Both the position numbers and the translations under genes were made by a program. Below, piece after piece: positions 1-9,505 of a DNA stretch of 48,478 nt. The notes beneath the pieces were generated by a model that saw only the letters and a list, made by a program, of their open reading frames with translations, was not told the origin of the DNA and searched no databases. Source of the stretch: Novosphingobium sp. ST904 (GTDB lineage: Bacteria > Pseudomonadota > Alphaproteobacteria > Sphingomonadales > Sphingomonadaceae); the NCBI RefSeq assembly GCF_001298105.1, contig NZ_LGJH01000123.1:1-48478 (forward strand). The letters run 5' to 3'. Within the stretch, counting starts at the first letter, position 1. Every line of letters starts with the position of its first letter.

Positions 1-69
1 TTGATCGAAGAAGGCAATCCGCAGTGGCGCGATCTCGCCATCGACTTTGGCTTCGAAGCGTTGCGTTGA
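1..69 (+). CDS. 3' end of an unrecognised protein (partial)
   Basis: An open frame runs in from the left edge and stops with TGA at 67-69, giving the last 22 residues, which end in DFGFEALR. The fragment is too short to assign to a family, and the true start lies outside the window. A REP-like palindrome follows directly, as expected at the 3' end of a transcription unit. Confidence 0.45.
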   Translation: MIEEGNPQWRDLAIDFGFEALR

Positions 70-73
70 CTGG

Positions 74-93
74 ATTCCCGCCTTCGCGGGAAT
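74..93. repeat. REP-like extragenic palindrome or terminator hairpin
   Basis: ATTCCCGC and GCGGGAAT form a perfect 8-bp stem around a CTTC loop, five bases after a stop codon. Palindromes of this form are widespread between genes in proteobacteria. There is no T-tract, so a repeat is as likely as a terminator. Confidence 0.5.
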
Positions 94-340
94 GACGAAT
101 ATCTGGGTGCGGATTTGGCATCAGCAACTGGTGTTTTAAAATCCGAACCCGACAGTCCGCTATCCACCCGTTTTCGCCATTCCCAGCGGTGAGCGCTGCG
201 CTCTATAGCCGTCCGTCCGGTGCTCGCCGCTCTCGAAGAAATGCAGCCTGACCCGACACGCCCCTGTGAGGACATTCGAGTGGCTTGCTGAATTACCGGA
301 AAGCGGCCAACATCACGCACATGGTTCGCAGGTGAGTGAG

Positions 341-619
341 ATGAAAGCAGCATTCTGGCGGTTTGCGCATAAACACTATCACAGCAAATCGCTGTCGAGC
401 CTGACAGACCTCGCAGCGCTAACGTGGGTGCTGTTTTTTGTTCTCGTTTACGGCACGGCCTTGCTGGCGGGTTGGTCGCCAAACGTTTCCGAGGCGATGG
501 TAGGTGTCAGCCTAATTGGCGTTCCGCTGATGTTCGGTATCGCGCATCGACGTATCCGACTTGAAGCGTCTAAGGGGCCGACCGCCCTTTATCGTAAGAG
601 GGTGGAGACAAATCGGTAG
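341..619 (+). CDS. small two-helix membrane protein, hypothetical
   Basis: This is a 92-residue product if translation starts at the ATG at 341; the same frame is open back to a GTG at 266, which would give 117 residues. A GTGAGTGAG stretch just before 341 is a weak ribosome-binding site and is why I prefer the later start. Two hydrophobic segments, roughly residues 26-44 and 50-66, are separated by a short loop, and the ends are basic. I recognise no family. Base composition is less GC-rich than the neighbours, and the DNA around it (70-340 and 620-722) shows no other gene, so this may be a decaying or transferred patch. No functional partner is visible, since recG lies downstream on the opposite strand. 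Confidence 0.4.
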   Translation: MKAAFWRFAHKHYHSKSLSSLTDLAALTWVLFFVLVYGTALLAGWSPNVSEAMVGVSLIGVPLMFGIAHRRIRLEASKGPTALYRKRVETNR

Positions 620-722
620 GGCCGCTTATCCGGGCCGCGATGCTCAAAGCCGCTATTCAGGTTTCCACCCTTTCCGCCGCTAGTAAGTGTCTACCCCATA
701 GCGGAAGTCGATTCATGCCGGA

Positions 723-2779
723 TCACCCACCGCGCAGAAGCTGCACGCCCCAGTCGCGCTCGAACAGGTAGAGCAGCAGCCGTGCCGCCTCTCCGCGCGG
801 TCCAGCGAGGCCGCCGTCGCGCTCGATCAGCAGGCGCGCATCGTCGTGAGCGAGCGGCAGCAGCTTGGTGATCTGTTCGAGGCTGGCGATGCGGAAAGGC
901 GTGTCGCCCGACTGGCGGGTGCCGAGCAGTTCGCCGCCGCCGCGCAGTTCCAGATCTTCCTCGGCCAGCCGGAAACCGTCCTGCGTCTCGCGCATGAGGG
1001 CGAGGCGCTGGCGCGCGGTTTCGCTGAGTTGCTGGCCGCGCAGCAGCAGGCAGGTCGATTTCTCACTGCCGCGCCCCACCCGGCCGCGCAACTGGTGAAG
1101 CTGGGCAAGGCCGAAGCGCTCGGCCTGCTCGATCACCATGAGCGTGGCATTGGGCACGTCCACACCGACCTCGATCACCGTCGTCGCCACCAGCACCGCC
1201 GCCTCGCCGCTGGCGAAACGCTCCATGCCGGCGTCCTTGACCTCGGGCTTGAGCTGGCCGTGGACGAGTGCGACGCGGTCTCCGAAGCGTTCCTTCAGCG
1301 CCGCGTAGCGTGCCTCGGCCGCGGCGAGGTCGTCGTTCTCGCTTTCGCTGACCATCGGGCAGACCCAGTAGGCCTGCTGCCCGGTCTCGATATGGCGGGC
1401 GATGGCGCCGGCCACATCGTCCATGCGCTCGACCGAGACGACGCGGGTATCGATCGCCTGCCTGCCGGGCGGGAGTTCATCAAGCTTGGACACTTCCATC
1501 TCGCCGTACTGGGCCAGAGTCAGCGTGCGGGGGATCGGCGTGGCGGTCATCGCCAGGGTATGCGGCGTGCGGCGCCCCTTCCGCGCGAGCATGAGACGCT
1601 GGCCGACGCCGAAGCGATGCTGCTCGTCGATCACCACCAGCGCGAGATTGCGGTAGGAGACCGTATCCTGGAAGATCGCATGGGTGCCCACGACGATATC
1701 GATGGCGCGCTCACCAGCCCCATCAGGATCGCCTCGCGGGCCTTGCCCTTGTCACGCCCGGTCAGCAGCGCGATCTCTACCCCGGTTCCCGCGAGCATCC
1801 GCGCCAGAGTCTCGTAATGCTGGCGGGCGAGAATCTCGGTCGGTGCCAGCAGCGCCGCCTGCGCGCCGGCTTCCACCGCGATCAGCATGGCATTGAGCGC
1901 CACCACCGTCTTGCCCGCGCCGACATCGCCCTGAAGCAGGCGCAGCATCGGCGCGTTCTGGCCGACGTCGCCCTCGATCTCGTCGATGGAACGCTTCTGC
2001 GCGCCGGTCAGCGCGAAAGGCAGCTTCAGTTTCGCCCGCAGCGAACCGTCGCCCTTCAGCGGCGTGCCCGATTGCTTGCGGTTGCTCTCACGCACCAGCA
2101 TCAGCGCCAGCGCGTTGGCGAGCAGTTCGTCATAAGCCAGCCGGTCCCGCGCCTGGGCATGGACGCCGCGATGCACCTCGCGGACGGCCTCGTGCCAGAC
2201 CGGCCACTTCATGCGGTCCACCAGGCTGGCCTCGGTCCATTCGGGCAGTTCCGGCAGGGCCTTGAACGCCTGCTGCACGAGCCCGGCGACGCGCCCCTGC
2301 GTCAGCCCTTCGGAAAGCGGGTAGATCGCCTCGCAAAGCTGGCCGACCGGGGCGGCGCTGTCCTCGGAGACATGCTCGGGATGGACCATCTGGAGCATCT
2401 GCCCGTACTGGTCGAGCCGCCCGGCCACCCAGCGGGTCTCGCCGATCGGAAGCTGCTTGCGGGCGGTGAAGGACGAGCGGCCGAAATAAGTGAGCGTGCA
2501 GACGTTCCCGGCGGCATCCTCGGCCAGCACGCGAAACGGGCCGCGCCCGGCCGGCGCGCGGTGATCGCGCACGGTGAGCTGGACGATCACGTTCTCGCCC
2601 ACGCTCGCCTCGTCCAGATCGGTGATCGCGCGGCGCTCCACGAAGCGGTCGGGCAAGTGGTAGATCAGGTCGCGGATACGGGTAAGCCCGAGTTTTTCCA
2701 GCGGACGCTTGAGCTTGGGGCCCACGCCATCAAGGGAATCAGTCTCGGTGAACAGGCAATTCAGTGCTTCGGGCCGCAT
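723..2779 (-). CDS. recG: ATP-dependent DNA helicase RecG (frame broken once)
   Basis: RecG remodels stalled replication forks and branch-migrates Holliday junctions. Restoring one base gives about 685 residues, the usual family length. The N-terminal wedge domain binds junction DNA. Then come Walker A (GDVGAGKT), the DEQH box (VIDEQHRFGVGQR), TATPIPRTL, and the QLRGRVGRG motif VI near the C-terminus. The start is the ATG at 2779 (MRPEALNCLF), preceded by AAGAGG. The frame breaks at about 1705-1710: the expected Gly-Ala-Ile-Asp reads Ala-Pro-Ser because one G (C on the plus strand) is missing. Both halves are otherwise intact, so a sequencing or assembly error is likelier than a true pseudogene. 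It is divergent from the host-attachment-family gene at 2888. Confidence 0.95.
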
Positions 2780-2887
2780 GAGCAGCCTCTTAGCGCGAGA
2801 ACGGCTCGTTTCGCCAGACCGGCGGGGAACGGATTTGCGGACAGCCACGTTGCCTTGGGTGTTCCCACCCCAGCATAGGAGAAATGC

Positions 2888-3310
2888 ATGCTTCTTCCGC
2901 CCGGAACCGTGTTCGCGATCGTCGATGGTGAAAACTTCGAGCTCTATCGCAACTCGGGACGCGAAGCCGCACCAAGGCTCACTTCGCTGGAGACGCCCGA
3001 TCTGGAGGCGACCAACTTCAGCGCCGGTTTCCGTCGGCATGACGCGCAAAAGCGCCATCAGGCCCGCACCGGCGACGGCAGCAACGATGCCCTGGACGAA
3101 AGCGCCCATGCCGCCGCGGTGGCGGGCTGGCTCAACCAGCAGGTACTGGAGCGCGAGATCGATCAACTGGTCATCGTTGCCGACCCGCGCTCGCTGGGCG
3201 AGATGCGGCGGCATTATCACAAGGAGCTTAAGGGCGCCCTCCTCACCGAAGTGCCCAAGACGATGACCGGGCGTCCGGGTGACGAGATCATCAAGGTGTT
3301 CCAGAGGTAG
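2888..3310 (+). CDS. host attachment (Host_attach/AtsE-like) family protein
   Basis: This 140-residue soluble protein resembles the alphaproteobacterial 'protein required for attachment to host cells' family, which is related to the eRF1-like baeRF domains. Recognisable parts are the N-terminal VFAIVDGENFELYRN strand, the central LNQQVLEREIDQLVIVADPRSLGEMR and the final EVPKTMTGRPGDEIIKVF. The start at ATG 2888 has AGGAG seven bases upstream. It is transcribed away from recG, and the 108-bp gap between them must hold both promoters. The molecular role is not established; the family name comes from a plant-associated phenotype and should not be taken as function here. Confidence 0.8.
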   Translation: MLLPPGTVFAIVDGENFELYRNSGREAAPRLTSLETPDLEATNFSAGFRRHDAQKRHQARTGDGSNDALDESAHAAAVAGWLNQQVLEREIDQLVIVADPRSLGEMRRHYHKELKGALLTEVPKTMTGRPGDEIIKVFQR

Positions 3311-3325
3311 GCACCCAAAACTTGC

Positions 3326-3361
3326 TCATGACCGCGCCGTATCGTAACGGCGCGGTCATGA
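3326..3361. promoter_or_regulatory. perfect 15-bp hairpin covering the sdhE start codon
   Basis: TCATGACCGCGCCGT (3326-3340) and ACGGCGCGGTCATGA (3347-3361) are exact reverse complements around the loop ATCGTA. The right arm contains the likely sdhE ATG (3358-3360), and the left arm contains another in-frame ATG (3328-3330). It could control initiation of sdhE or end the upstream transcript. There is no T-tract. Confidence 0.55.
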
Positions 3362-3639
3362 CCGAACTCACATCCCAGGGGCAGGCCCGGCTGGCCCGCC
3401 TCAAGTTCCGCGCCTGGCATCGCGGCACGCGCGAGGCCGACTACATGATCGGCTGCTACTTCGACCGCTTCCACGCCGAATGGTCCGAAGCCGAGATCAC
3501 CCTCTTCGAAACGATGATCGAGGAAGAGGATGTCGACATCATGGCATGGGCGCTCGGCACGCAGAGCATTCCCGAAGAATATCGCGGCCCGCTGCTCGAC
3601 CGCATGATGAAGCTCGATTACGTCGAGATTCCGCGCTGA
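3358..3639 (+). CDS. sdhE: succinate dehydrogenase assembly factor SdhE (FAD assembly factor)
   Basis: SdhE/SDHAF2 promotes covalent FAD attachment to the SdhA flavoprotein subunit. The 93-residue product carries the hallmark RGTREAD (RGxxE) motif at about residues 20-26, followed by acidic helices (EAEITLFETMIEEEDVDIMA) typical of the five-helix fold. I place the start at ATG 3358 (MTELTSQGQ). An upstream in-frame ATG at 3328 would add ten residues. A perfect 15-bp hairpin covers both codons. The recG, sdhE, mfd order is, to my knowledge, common in sphingomonads. No sdh operon is present in the window. Confidence 0.9.
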   Translation: MTELTSQGQARLARLKFRAWHRGTREADYMIGCYFDRFHAEWSEAEITLFETMIEEEDVDIMAWALGTQSIPEEYRGPLLDRMMKLDYVEIPR

Positions 3640-3697
3640 TGCTGCGATTCCCCGACACGTTCGGGACTCTGCATGCGCGGAGAATGAAGCACACTCC

Positions 3698-3735
3698 CGA
3701 ACCCGCTCAGCCCGAGCCTGTCGAAGGCCCCGCAC
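3698..3735. repeat. sphingomonad extragenic repeat remnant
   Basis: The stretch ending CCGAGCCTGTCGAAGG resembles a short interspersed palindromic repeat common in sphingomonad genomes, recognisable because its antisense translation reads GPSTGSG. It lies between sdhE and mfd. The assignment rests on memory of the pattern, and only one copy is in the window. Confidence 0.4.
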
Positions 3736-3742
3736 GACACGC

Positions 3743-6700
3743 ATGATCGACCTCAATCGCATTCTCGCGGCGACCACGCCCCTCACGCTCTCGTCGGTAA
3801 CGCGGGGTGCCCAGCCGCTGGTCATGGCCGACATAGCCCGGGCGGCCGATGCTTCCGCGAAAGCCGGCCGCGCGGTCTTCATTGCCGACAATGAAAGCGC
3901 CATGCGCGCCGTGGCGGATGCCGCCCAGTTCTTCGCGCCGGAACTGGATGTGGTCGAGTTTCCCGCGTGGGACTGCCTTCCCTACGACCGCGCCAGCCCT
4001 GCCCTTTCGGTCAGCGCCCGCCGACTGGCCGCGCTGCACCGGCTCCAGCTGAAGCGTACCGGCCCGCAGCTTCTGGTCACCACGGCCAATGCCGTGCTCC
4101 AGCGCGTGCTGACGCCGTTCCGCATCCGCGAATCGGTGCGGTTGCTGAAGCCGGGCCTCGATATCGGCCACGAAAGCCTGATCGCGCTGCTGCGCCGCCA
4201 GGGCTACCAGCGCAGCGACACCGCGATCGACGCGGGCGAATTCGCGGTGCGCGGGTCGATCTTCGATATCGTGCCTTCGGGGCTGAATTCCGAAAACGGT
4301 TCGGGCGGCCTGCGGCTGGATTTCTTCGGCGACGAGCTGGAAACGCTGCGCCTGTTCGACACCGGCACCCAGCGTTCCACCGGATCGGTGCCCGAACACC
4401 TGCTGCTCCCGGCAAGCGAGGCGCTGGTCGACGACGACAGCGTCAAGCGCTTCCGCAGCCGCTACCGCGAGATGTTCGGCGCCAATGCCACGGCAGACCC
4501 GCTCTATCAGGCGGTCAGCGACGGCCGCCGCCTTGCGGGCATGGAACACTGGCTGCCATTGTTCGAGGACCGGCTGGTCACGCTGTTCGATCACCTTTCG
4601 GACGACGACCTGCTGGTGATCGACAGTCCCGCGCTCGGCGCCGCGGACGAGCGTTTCACCGACATCGCGGACTATCACAAGGCCCGTCTCGAAACCTCGG
4701 GCCAGAAGGCGGGATCGTACCGCCCGCTGGCGACCGATGCGCTCTATCTCTCGCGCGAGGAATTCGAGCAGGCGGTATCCGCCTTCCCGGTCCACCGCGC
4801 CGATCCCTTCGCGCAGCCGGAAAGCGCCAGGGTCATCGATTTCGGCTTCGGCAATGCCCGCGACTTCACGCCGGAGCGTGCGCGCGGCGACAATGCCTAT
4901 GAAGCGGCGTCCAGGCATCTCCATGCCGTGGCGAAATCCGGCCGCAAGGCGATCCTCGCCGCCTATTCCACCGGCAGCCGCGCGCGTCTCGTCTCGATCC
5001 TTGGCGAGGCACAGGGCCCGGAACCCAAGCTGGCGGATACCTGGCAGGAAGCGCTCGGCCTCGCGGTTCAAGGCCGCAGCGCCGCGCTGGTGCTGCCGCT
5101 GGAAACCGGCTTCTCGAGCGATGCCGTCGAAGTCGTCACCGAGCAGGACATTCTCGGCGACCGTCTCGTGCGCCGCAAGAAGAAGCGCAAGGATTCCGAC
5201 GCCTTCCTTGCCGAACTGGCGGCGCTGACGCCCGGCGACCTGATCGTCCACATGGACCACGGCATCGGCCGCTACGAAGGTCTCCAGTCGATCCCGGTCG
5301 GCAAGTCTCCCCATGACTGCGTGATGCTGACATATGCGGGCGGCGACAAGCTCTACATCCCGGTCGAGAATCTCGACGTGCTCTCGCGCTACGGCAGCGA
5401 GAGCGAAGGTGTCGCGCTGGACAAGCTGGGCGGCGAAGCCTGGCAGAAGCGCCGCGCAAGACTCAAGGAACGCATCCGCGAGATCGCGGGCGAACTGATG
5501 AAGACCGCCGCCGAGCGCGCCTTGCGCGTCGCCCCGGCGCTGCTGCCCGAAAAGTCCTCCTACGACCAGTTCGTGGACCGCTTCCCCTGGCAGGAAACCG
5601 AGGACCAGGAACACGCCATCGACGACGTGCTGGGCGATCTGGCCGAGGGCAAGCCGATGGACCGCCTGGTCTGCGGCGATGTCGGCTTCGGCAAGACCGA
5701 GGTGGCCCTGCGGGCGGCCTTCGTGGCCGCCATGGCCGGCCAGCAGGTTGCCGTGGTCGCGCCGACCACCCTGCTCGCGCGCCAGCACTATTCCGGTTTC
5801 GCCGAACGCTTCGCGGGCTTCCCGCTCGAAGTCGGCCGCCTTTCGCGCCTCGTGACCCAGAAAGGAAGCCAAGAACCCGCGACGGGCTGACCGCAGGGAC
5901 CATGGACGTGGTCTGCGGCACCCATGCGATCCTCTCGAAATCGGTGAACTTCAAGCGCCTCGGCCTTGTCATCGTCGACGAGGAGCAGCGTTTCGGCGTC
6001 AATCACAAGGAGCGCCTCAAGCAGCTGCGCGCCGACGTTCACGTCCTCACCCTCACCGCCACGCCGATCCCGCGCACGCTGCAGATGGCAATGTCGGGCC
6101 TGCGCGAACTCTCGACCATCCAGACCCCGCCGGTGGACCGCCTCGCGGTGCGGACTTACGTGATGGAATGGGACGATATGGTCATGCGCGAAGCCCTGCT
6201 GCGCGAACACCATCGCGGCGGCCAGAGCTTCATCGTCGTGCCGCGCATCACCGACATGGCCGAAGTCGAGGAATGGCTGGCCAAACACGTCCCCGAGGTG
6301 AAGGCCATATCCGCCCACGGCCAGATGAGCGCCGGCGAAGTGGAAGAGCGCATGAGCGCCTTCTACGAAGGCAAGTACGAAGTCCTGCTGTCGACCACCA
6401 TCGTCGAGAGCGGGATCGACATTCCGCGTGCCAACACCATCATCATCCACCGCGCCGACCGCTTCGGCCTGGCCCAGCTCTACCAGCTGCGCGGCCGGGT
6501 GGGCCGGTCCAAGCTGCGCGCCTACGCCTATCTCACCACGCCCGCAGGCCGCGCGCTCTCGGAAGTGGCGGAGAAGCGCCTCAAGGTGCTGAGCGACCTC
6601 GATTCGCTGGGCGCGGGCTTCCAGCTTGCCAGCCACGATCTCGACATTCGCGGCGCGGGCAACCTGCTGGGCGACGAACAGTCCGGCCATATCCGCGAAG

Positions 6701-7241
6701 TCGGCTTCGAACTCTACCAGTCGATGCTGGAGGACGCGATCCTTGCCGCCGCGCGGCGGCGTGGGGCTGGGAGAAGGACACTTCGGGGCTGTCTCCGCAG
6801 ATCACGGTCGAAGCGCCGATCATGATCCCGGAGGAATACGTTCCCGACCTTGCAGTGCGCATGGCGCTCTATCGCCGCCTCAACGATGCCGAGGGCAAGG
6901 ACGAGATCGAATCGCTCTCGGCCGAGATGATCGACCGTTTCGGCCCGCTGCCCTCCGCCACGTCGAACCTCGTGAAGCTCATCCAGATCAAGCGGCAGGC
7001 GATCGAGGCGCATATCGCCAAGATCGACGTCGGCCCGCGCGGCACGCTGGTCAGCTTCCACAACGACAGCTTCCCCAACCCGATGGGCCTCATCGCCTAT
7101 GCCGAGCGCCTTCAGGGAACGGTGAAGCTGCGGCCGGACAACAAGCTGGTGGTGCAGCGCGCATGGGGCGATCCCAAGTCCCGCCTCAACGGGCTGCTGC
7201 AACTGACGAAGGGCCTCGCCTCCATCGCGCGCAAGGCCTGA
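3743..7241 (+). CDS. mfd: transcription-repair coupling factor Mfd (frame broken twice)
   Basis: Mfd is an ATP-driven translocase that removes RNA polymerase stalled at lesions and recruits UvrA. The reconstructed product is about 1166 residues, close to the E. coli protein (1148). In order it has UvrB-like N-terminal domains, the RNA-polymerase-interacting CarD-like domain ([11 protein letters not shown], about residue 505), Walker A (GDVGFGKTE, about 648), the DEEQ box ([12 protein letters not shown]), [18 protein letters not shown] and the C-terminal TRCF domain. The frame is lost at about 5855-5880 and again at about 6752-6772, each a net loss of one base. The three pieces abut and together give all domains, so error is likelier than decay. 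The start is ATG 3743. Confidence 0.95.
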
Positions 7242-7268
7242 GCCTCAGGCGCCCGGTATACGATTTTC

Positions 7269-7288
7269 GGGAAAACCGGTCTTTTCCC
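7269..7288. terminator. possible terminator after mfd
   Basis: GGGAAAA and TTTTCCC pair over a six-base loop 28 bases after the mfd stop. There is no T-run after the stem, so this is only a candidate. Confidence 0.3.
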
Positions 7289-7364
7289 TGCGGCGAAGCC
7301 TTGCCCGCGTGAGGCGGGCCGTTAGGAAAAGCAGCTCGGTTCGCGAAAAAACAAAGGAATTTCG

Positions 7365-8930
7365 ATGAGGCTTCCCTCGCCCCTGGCCCCCGCAACCCTC
7401 GCTTTCGCTTCGCTGATCGCGCTGGCCCAGCCGGCGCTGGCCCAGAAGTCCGACGCTCCCGACGCTGCCAAGCAGCACGCCGAGAAAACCGCCGAAGCGG
7501 TGGCCGCGAACTGGGCCAGCGCCCCGGTCGAGGAAGTGACGAAGACCAGCAAGGGCACCGCCCGGGTCGACGGCAAGGCGATCGCCTATACCGCCACCGC
7601 CGGCACCCTCACCATCCGCGACGCGCAGGGCAAGCCCACCGCGAGCGTGTTCTACACCGCCTATACCGCGCCGGGCAAAAACCGCCCCGTCACCTTCTTC
7701 TACAACGGCGGCCCCGGCTCGGCGAGCCTCTGGCTGCGCATGGGCAGCTTCGCGCCCGACCATGTGCGCACCGGCAACCCCGAAGCCGTCCGCCCCGCGC
7801 CCTTCGACGTCGGCCCCAATCCCGACAGTCTGATCGGCAGCACCGACATGGTCTTCCTCGACGCGGTGGGCGCCGGCTATTCGCGCGCCCTGGGCGATGC
7901 CAAGCCTGCCGATTTCTACGGTGTCGACCAGGACGTGGATGCCTTCGCCAAGGCGATCATCCGCTACACCACCAAGAACGCGCGCTGGGGCAGCCCCAAG
8001 TACATCTTCGGCGAAAGCTACGGCACGACCCGCTCGGGCGCGCTGGCCTACCAGCTTGAGGATCGCGGCATGGCGCTGAACGGCGTGGTGCTGCTTTCGT
8101 CGATCATGAACTACGGCATCCGCCAGAGCGGCTTCGACAATATCTACGTCGGCTACCTGCCCACCTATGCCGCCGTCGCCTGGTATCACGGCCGCGTGGC
8201 GGATCGTCCGGCGACCGTGGACGAGTTCGTCGAACAGTCCCGCCAGTTCGCCAACGGCGCCTATGCCGCCGCGCTCGCCAAGGGCCAGGACATCACCCCG
8301 GAAGAGGAAGACGCCGTAGCCCGCCAGCTCAGCCGCTTCACCGGCCTTTCGGTGGACTATGTGAAGCAGGCGAACCTGCGCGTCGATCTCGGCCGTTTCC
8401 GCAAGGAACTGCTGCGCGGCGGGCGCGAGACGGTGGGCCGCTTCGACGGCCGCTACAAGGGTCTCGATGCCGATGCGGCCGGTGAAAGCCCCGAGTACGA
8501 CCCTTCGGACACCGCGATCAGCGGCCTCTATGTCGGCAGCTTCCTTGACCAGCTGACCACCACGCTCGGCTACAAGACCGATCTCGACTACCGCCTGAGC
8601 GCGCGCGAGGGCGGCCCGGTGGACTGGGACTGGACGCATGAGCCCCCCGCCGGACGCAAACAGAACGTCGCCGACGTGACCGCAGACCTCAGCACCGCGA
8701 TGCGCATCAACCCGCACCTGCGCGTGCTTTCGCTCAACGGCTACTACGACATGGCAACGCCGTTCTTCTCGACCGAGCGCGACCTCAAGCACATGATGCT
8801 GGCGCCGGCGCTGCGCCAGAACCTGCAGTTCAAGTACTATCCGGCAGGCCACATGGTCTACCTGAACCCCGAGGCGCTGCACCAGATGCGCCTCGACATG
8901 GAGCGCTACTACGCCGAGGGCGCGCGCTGA
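7365..8930 (+). CDS. secreted S10-family serine carboxypeptidase
   Basis: This 521-residue exported peptidase would remove C-terminal residues from peptides in the periplasm or medium. A Sec signal peptide occupies about residues 1-26 (cleavage after PALAQ). The S10 signature NGGPGSAS lies near residue 109. The catalytic triad is visible as Ser218 in GESYGTTR, Asp462 in NGYYDMATPF and His496 in YPAGHMVY. The start ATG follows AAAGGA. It stands alone between mfd and the B12 operon, and a perfect 11-bp GC hairpin follows the stop. The substrate cannot be read from sequence. Sphingomonads commonly carry several S10 paralogues. Confidence 0.93.
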   Translation: MRLPSPLAPATLAFASLIALAQPALAQKSDAPDAAKQHAEKTAEAVAANWASAPVEEVTKTSKGTARVDGKAIAYTATAGTLTIRDAQGKPTASVFYTAYTAPGKNRPVTFFYNGGPGSASLWLRMGSFAPDHVRTGNPEAVRPAPFDVGPNPDSLIGSTDMVFLDAVGAGYSRALGDAKPADFYGVDQDVDAFAKAIIRYTTKNARWGSPKYIFGESYGTTRSGALAYQLEDRGMALNGVVLLSSIMNYGIRQSGFDNIYVGYLPTYAAVAWYHGRVADRPATVDEFVEQSRQFANGAYAAALAKGQDITPEEEDAVARQLSRFTGLSVDYVKQANLRVDLGRFRKELLRGGRETVGRFDGRYKGLDADAAGESPEYDPSDTAISGLYVGSFLDQLTTTLGYKTDLDYRLSAREGGPVDWDWTHEPPAGRKQNVADVTADLSTAMRINPHLRVLSLNGYYDMATPFFSTERDLKHMMLAPALRQNLQFKYYPAGHMVYLNPEALHQMRLDMERYYAEGAR

Positions 8931-8939
8931 CATCCTCTT

Positions 8940-8967
8940 GCGGGGCGGCGACGATCCGCCGCCCCGC
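8940..8967. terminator. strong GC hairpin after the S10 peptidase
   Basis: GCGGGGCGGCG (8940-8950) and CGCCGCCCCGC (8957-8967) form a perfect 11-bp stem with a six-base loop, nine bases after the stop codon. It is followed by TCTCCCCCC rather than a T-run. Confidence 0.55.
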
Positions 8968-9097
8968 TCTCCCCCCGATTTCCCTCCATCCCGAACGCCG
9001 CGGCGGTGACTGGCGCATGGAGGATTGCCCCCGCCCGCATCGCCCGCTACCAGCGCTTCCGCCCGGATTCGTCTGACGAGCCGGGCGAATGATCGCG

Positions 9098-9320
9098 TCG
9101 GTGCCTCGAAAGAGGCTTAATAGGGAACGCGGTGAGAGGGCTTTGCCGCCCTCGAATCCGAGGCTGTCCCTGCAACTGTAAGCGGCGAGCGCGATGTACA
9201 TCACGCGGCGGGCAAGGCGCCCACGCCGCAGCCACTGGGCCGGACGCTAAATCCTGCGAGGCCTGGGAAGGCCGTGCATCAAGCGATGACCCGTGAGCCA
9301 GGAGACCTGCCGGCGTCCGG
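9098..9320 (+). promoter_or_regulatory. cobalamin (B12) riboswitch
   Basis: The conserved blocks of the cobalamin riboswitch occur in order: TTAATAGGGAA (from 9118), GGTG (9131), TGTCCCTGCAACTGTAAG (from 9165), GCAGCCACTGG (from 9229), TGGGAAGGC (from 9264) and the B12 box GATGACCCGTGAGCCAGGAG (9285-9304) followed by ACCTGCCGGC. Adenosylcobalamin binding would be expected to lower expression of the TonB-dependent receptor at 9506. GTCGCTC (9320-9326) can pair with GAGCGAC (9373-9379), and CGGCCGG (9435-9441) with CCGGCCG (9450-9456); these may belong to the expression platform. Confidence 0.93.
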
Positions 9321-9505
9321 TCGCTCTTGCTTTGGTCCAGGGGATGGCCGGGGCACGGTGATTTCTCCGTCTGAGCGACGAACGAGCGGCAGGGGCCGCA
9401 CGGTGCGCTGAACGGTCGCCTTTCCACGGGCGCCCGGCCGGTCGGTGCGCCGGCCGTTCGCAAACGGCAGTCCCCTGCTTCGGATCGCTGGCGCCCGGCA
9501 GGGGA

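Noticed and set aside
3707..5872. 721-codon open frame opposite mfd
   Set aside because: It is a shadow of mfd. Its composition is repetitive in Arg, Ala and Asp/Glu, with no motifs or ribosome-binding site.
720..7241. recG and mfd as true pseudogenes
   Set aside because: Every domain is intact in adjacent frames and the breaks match the indel pattern seen across the window, so they are annotated as full-length genes with probable sequence errors.
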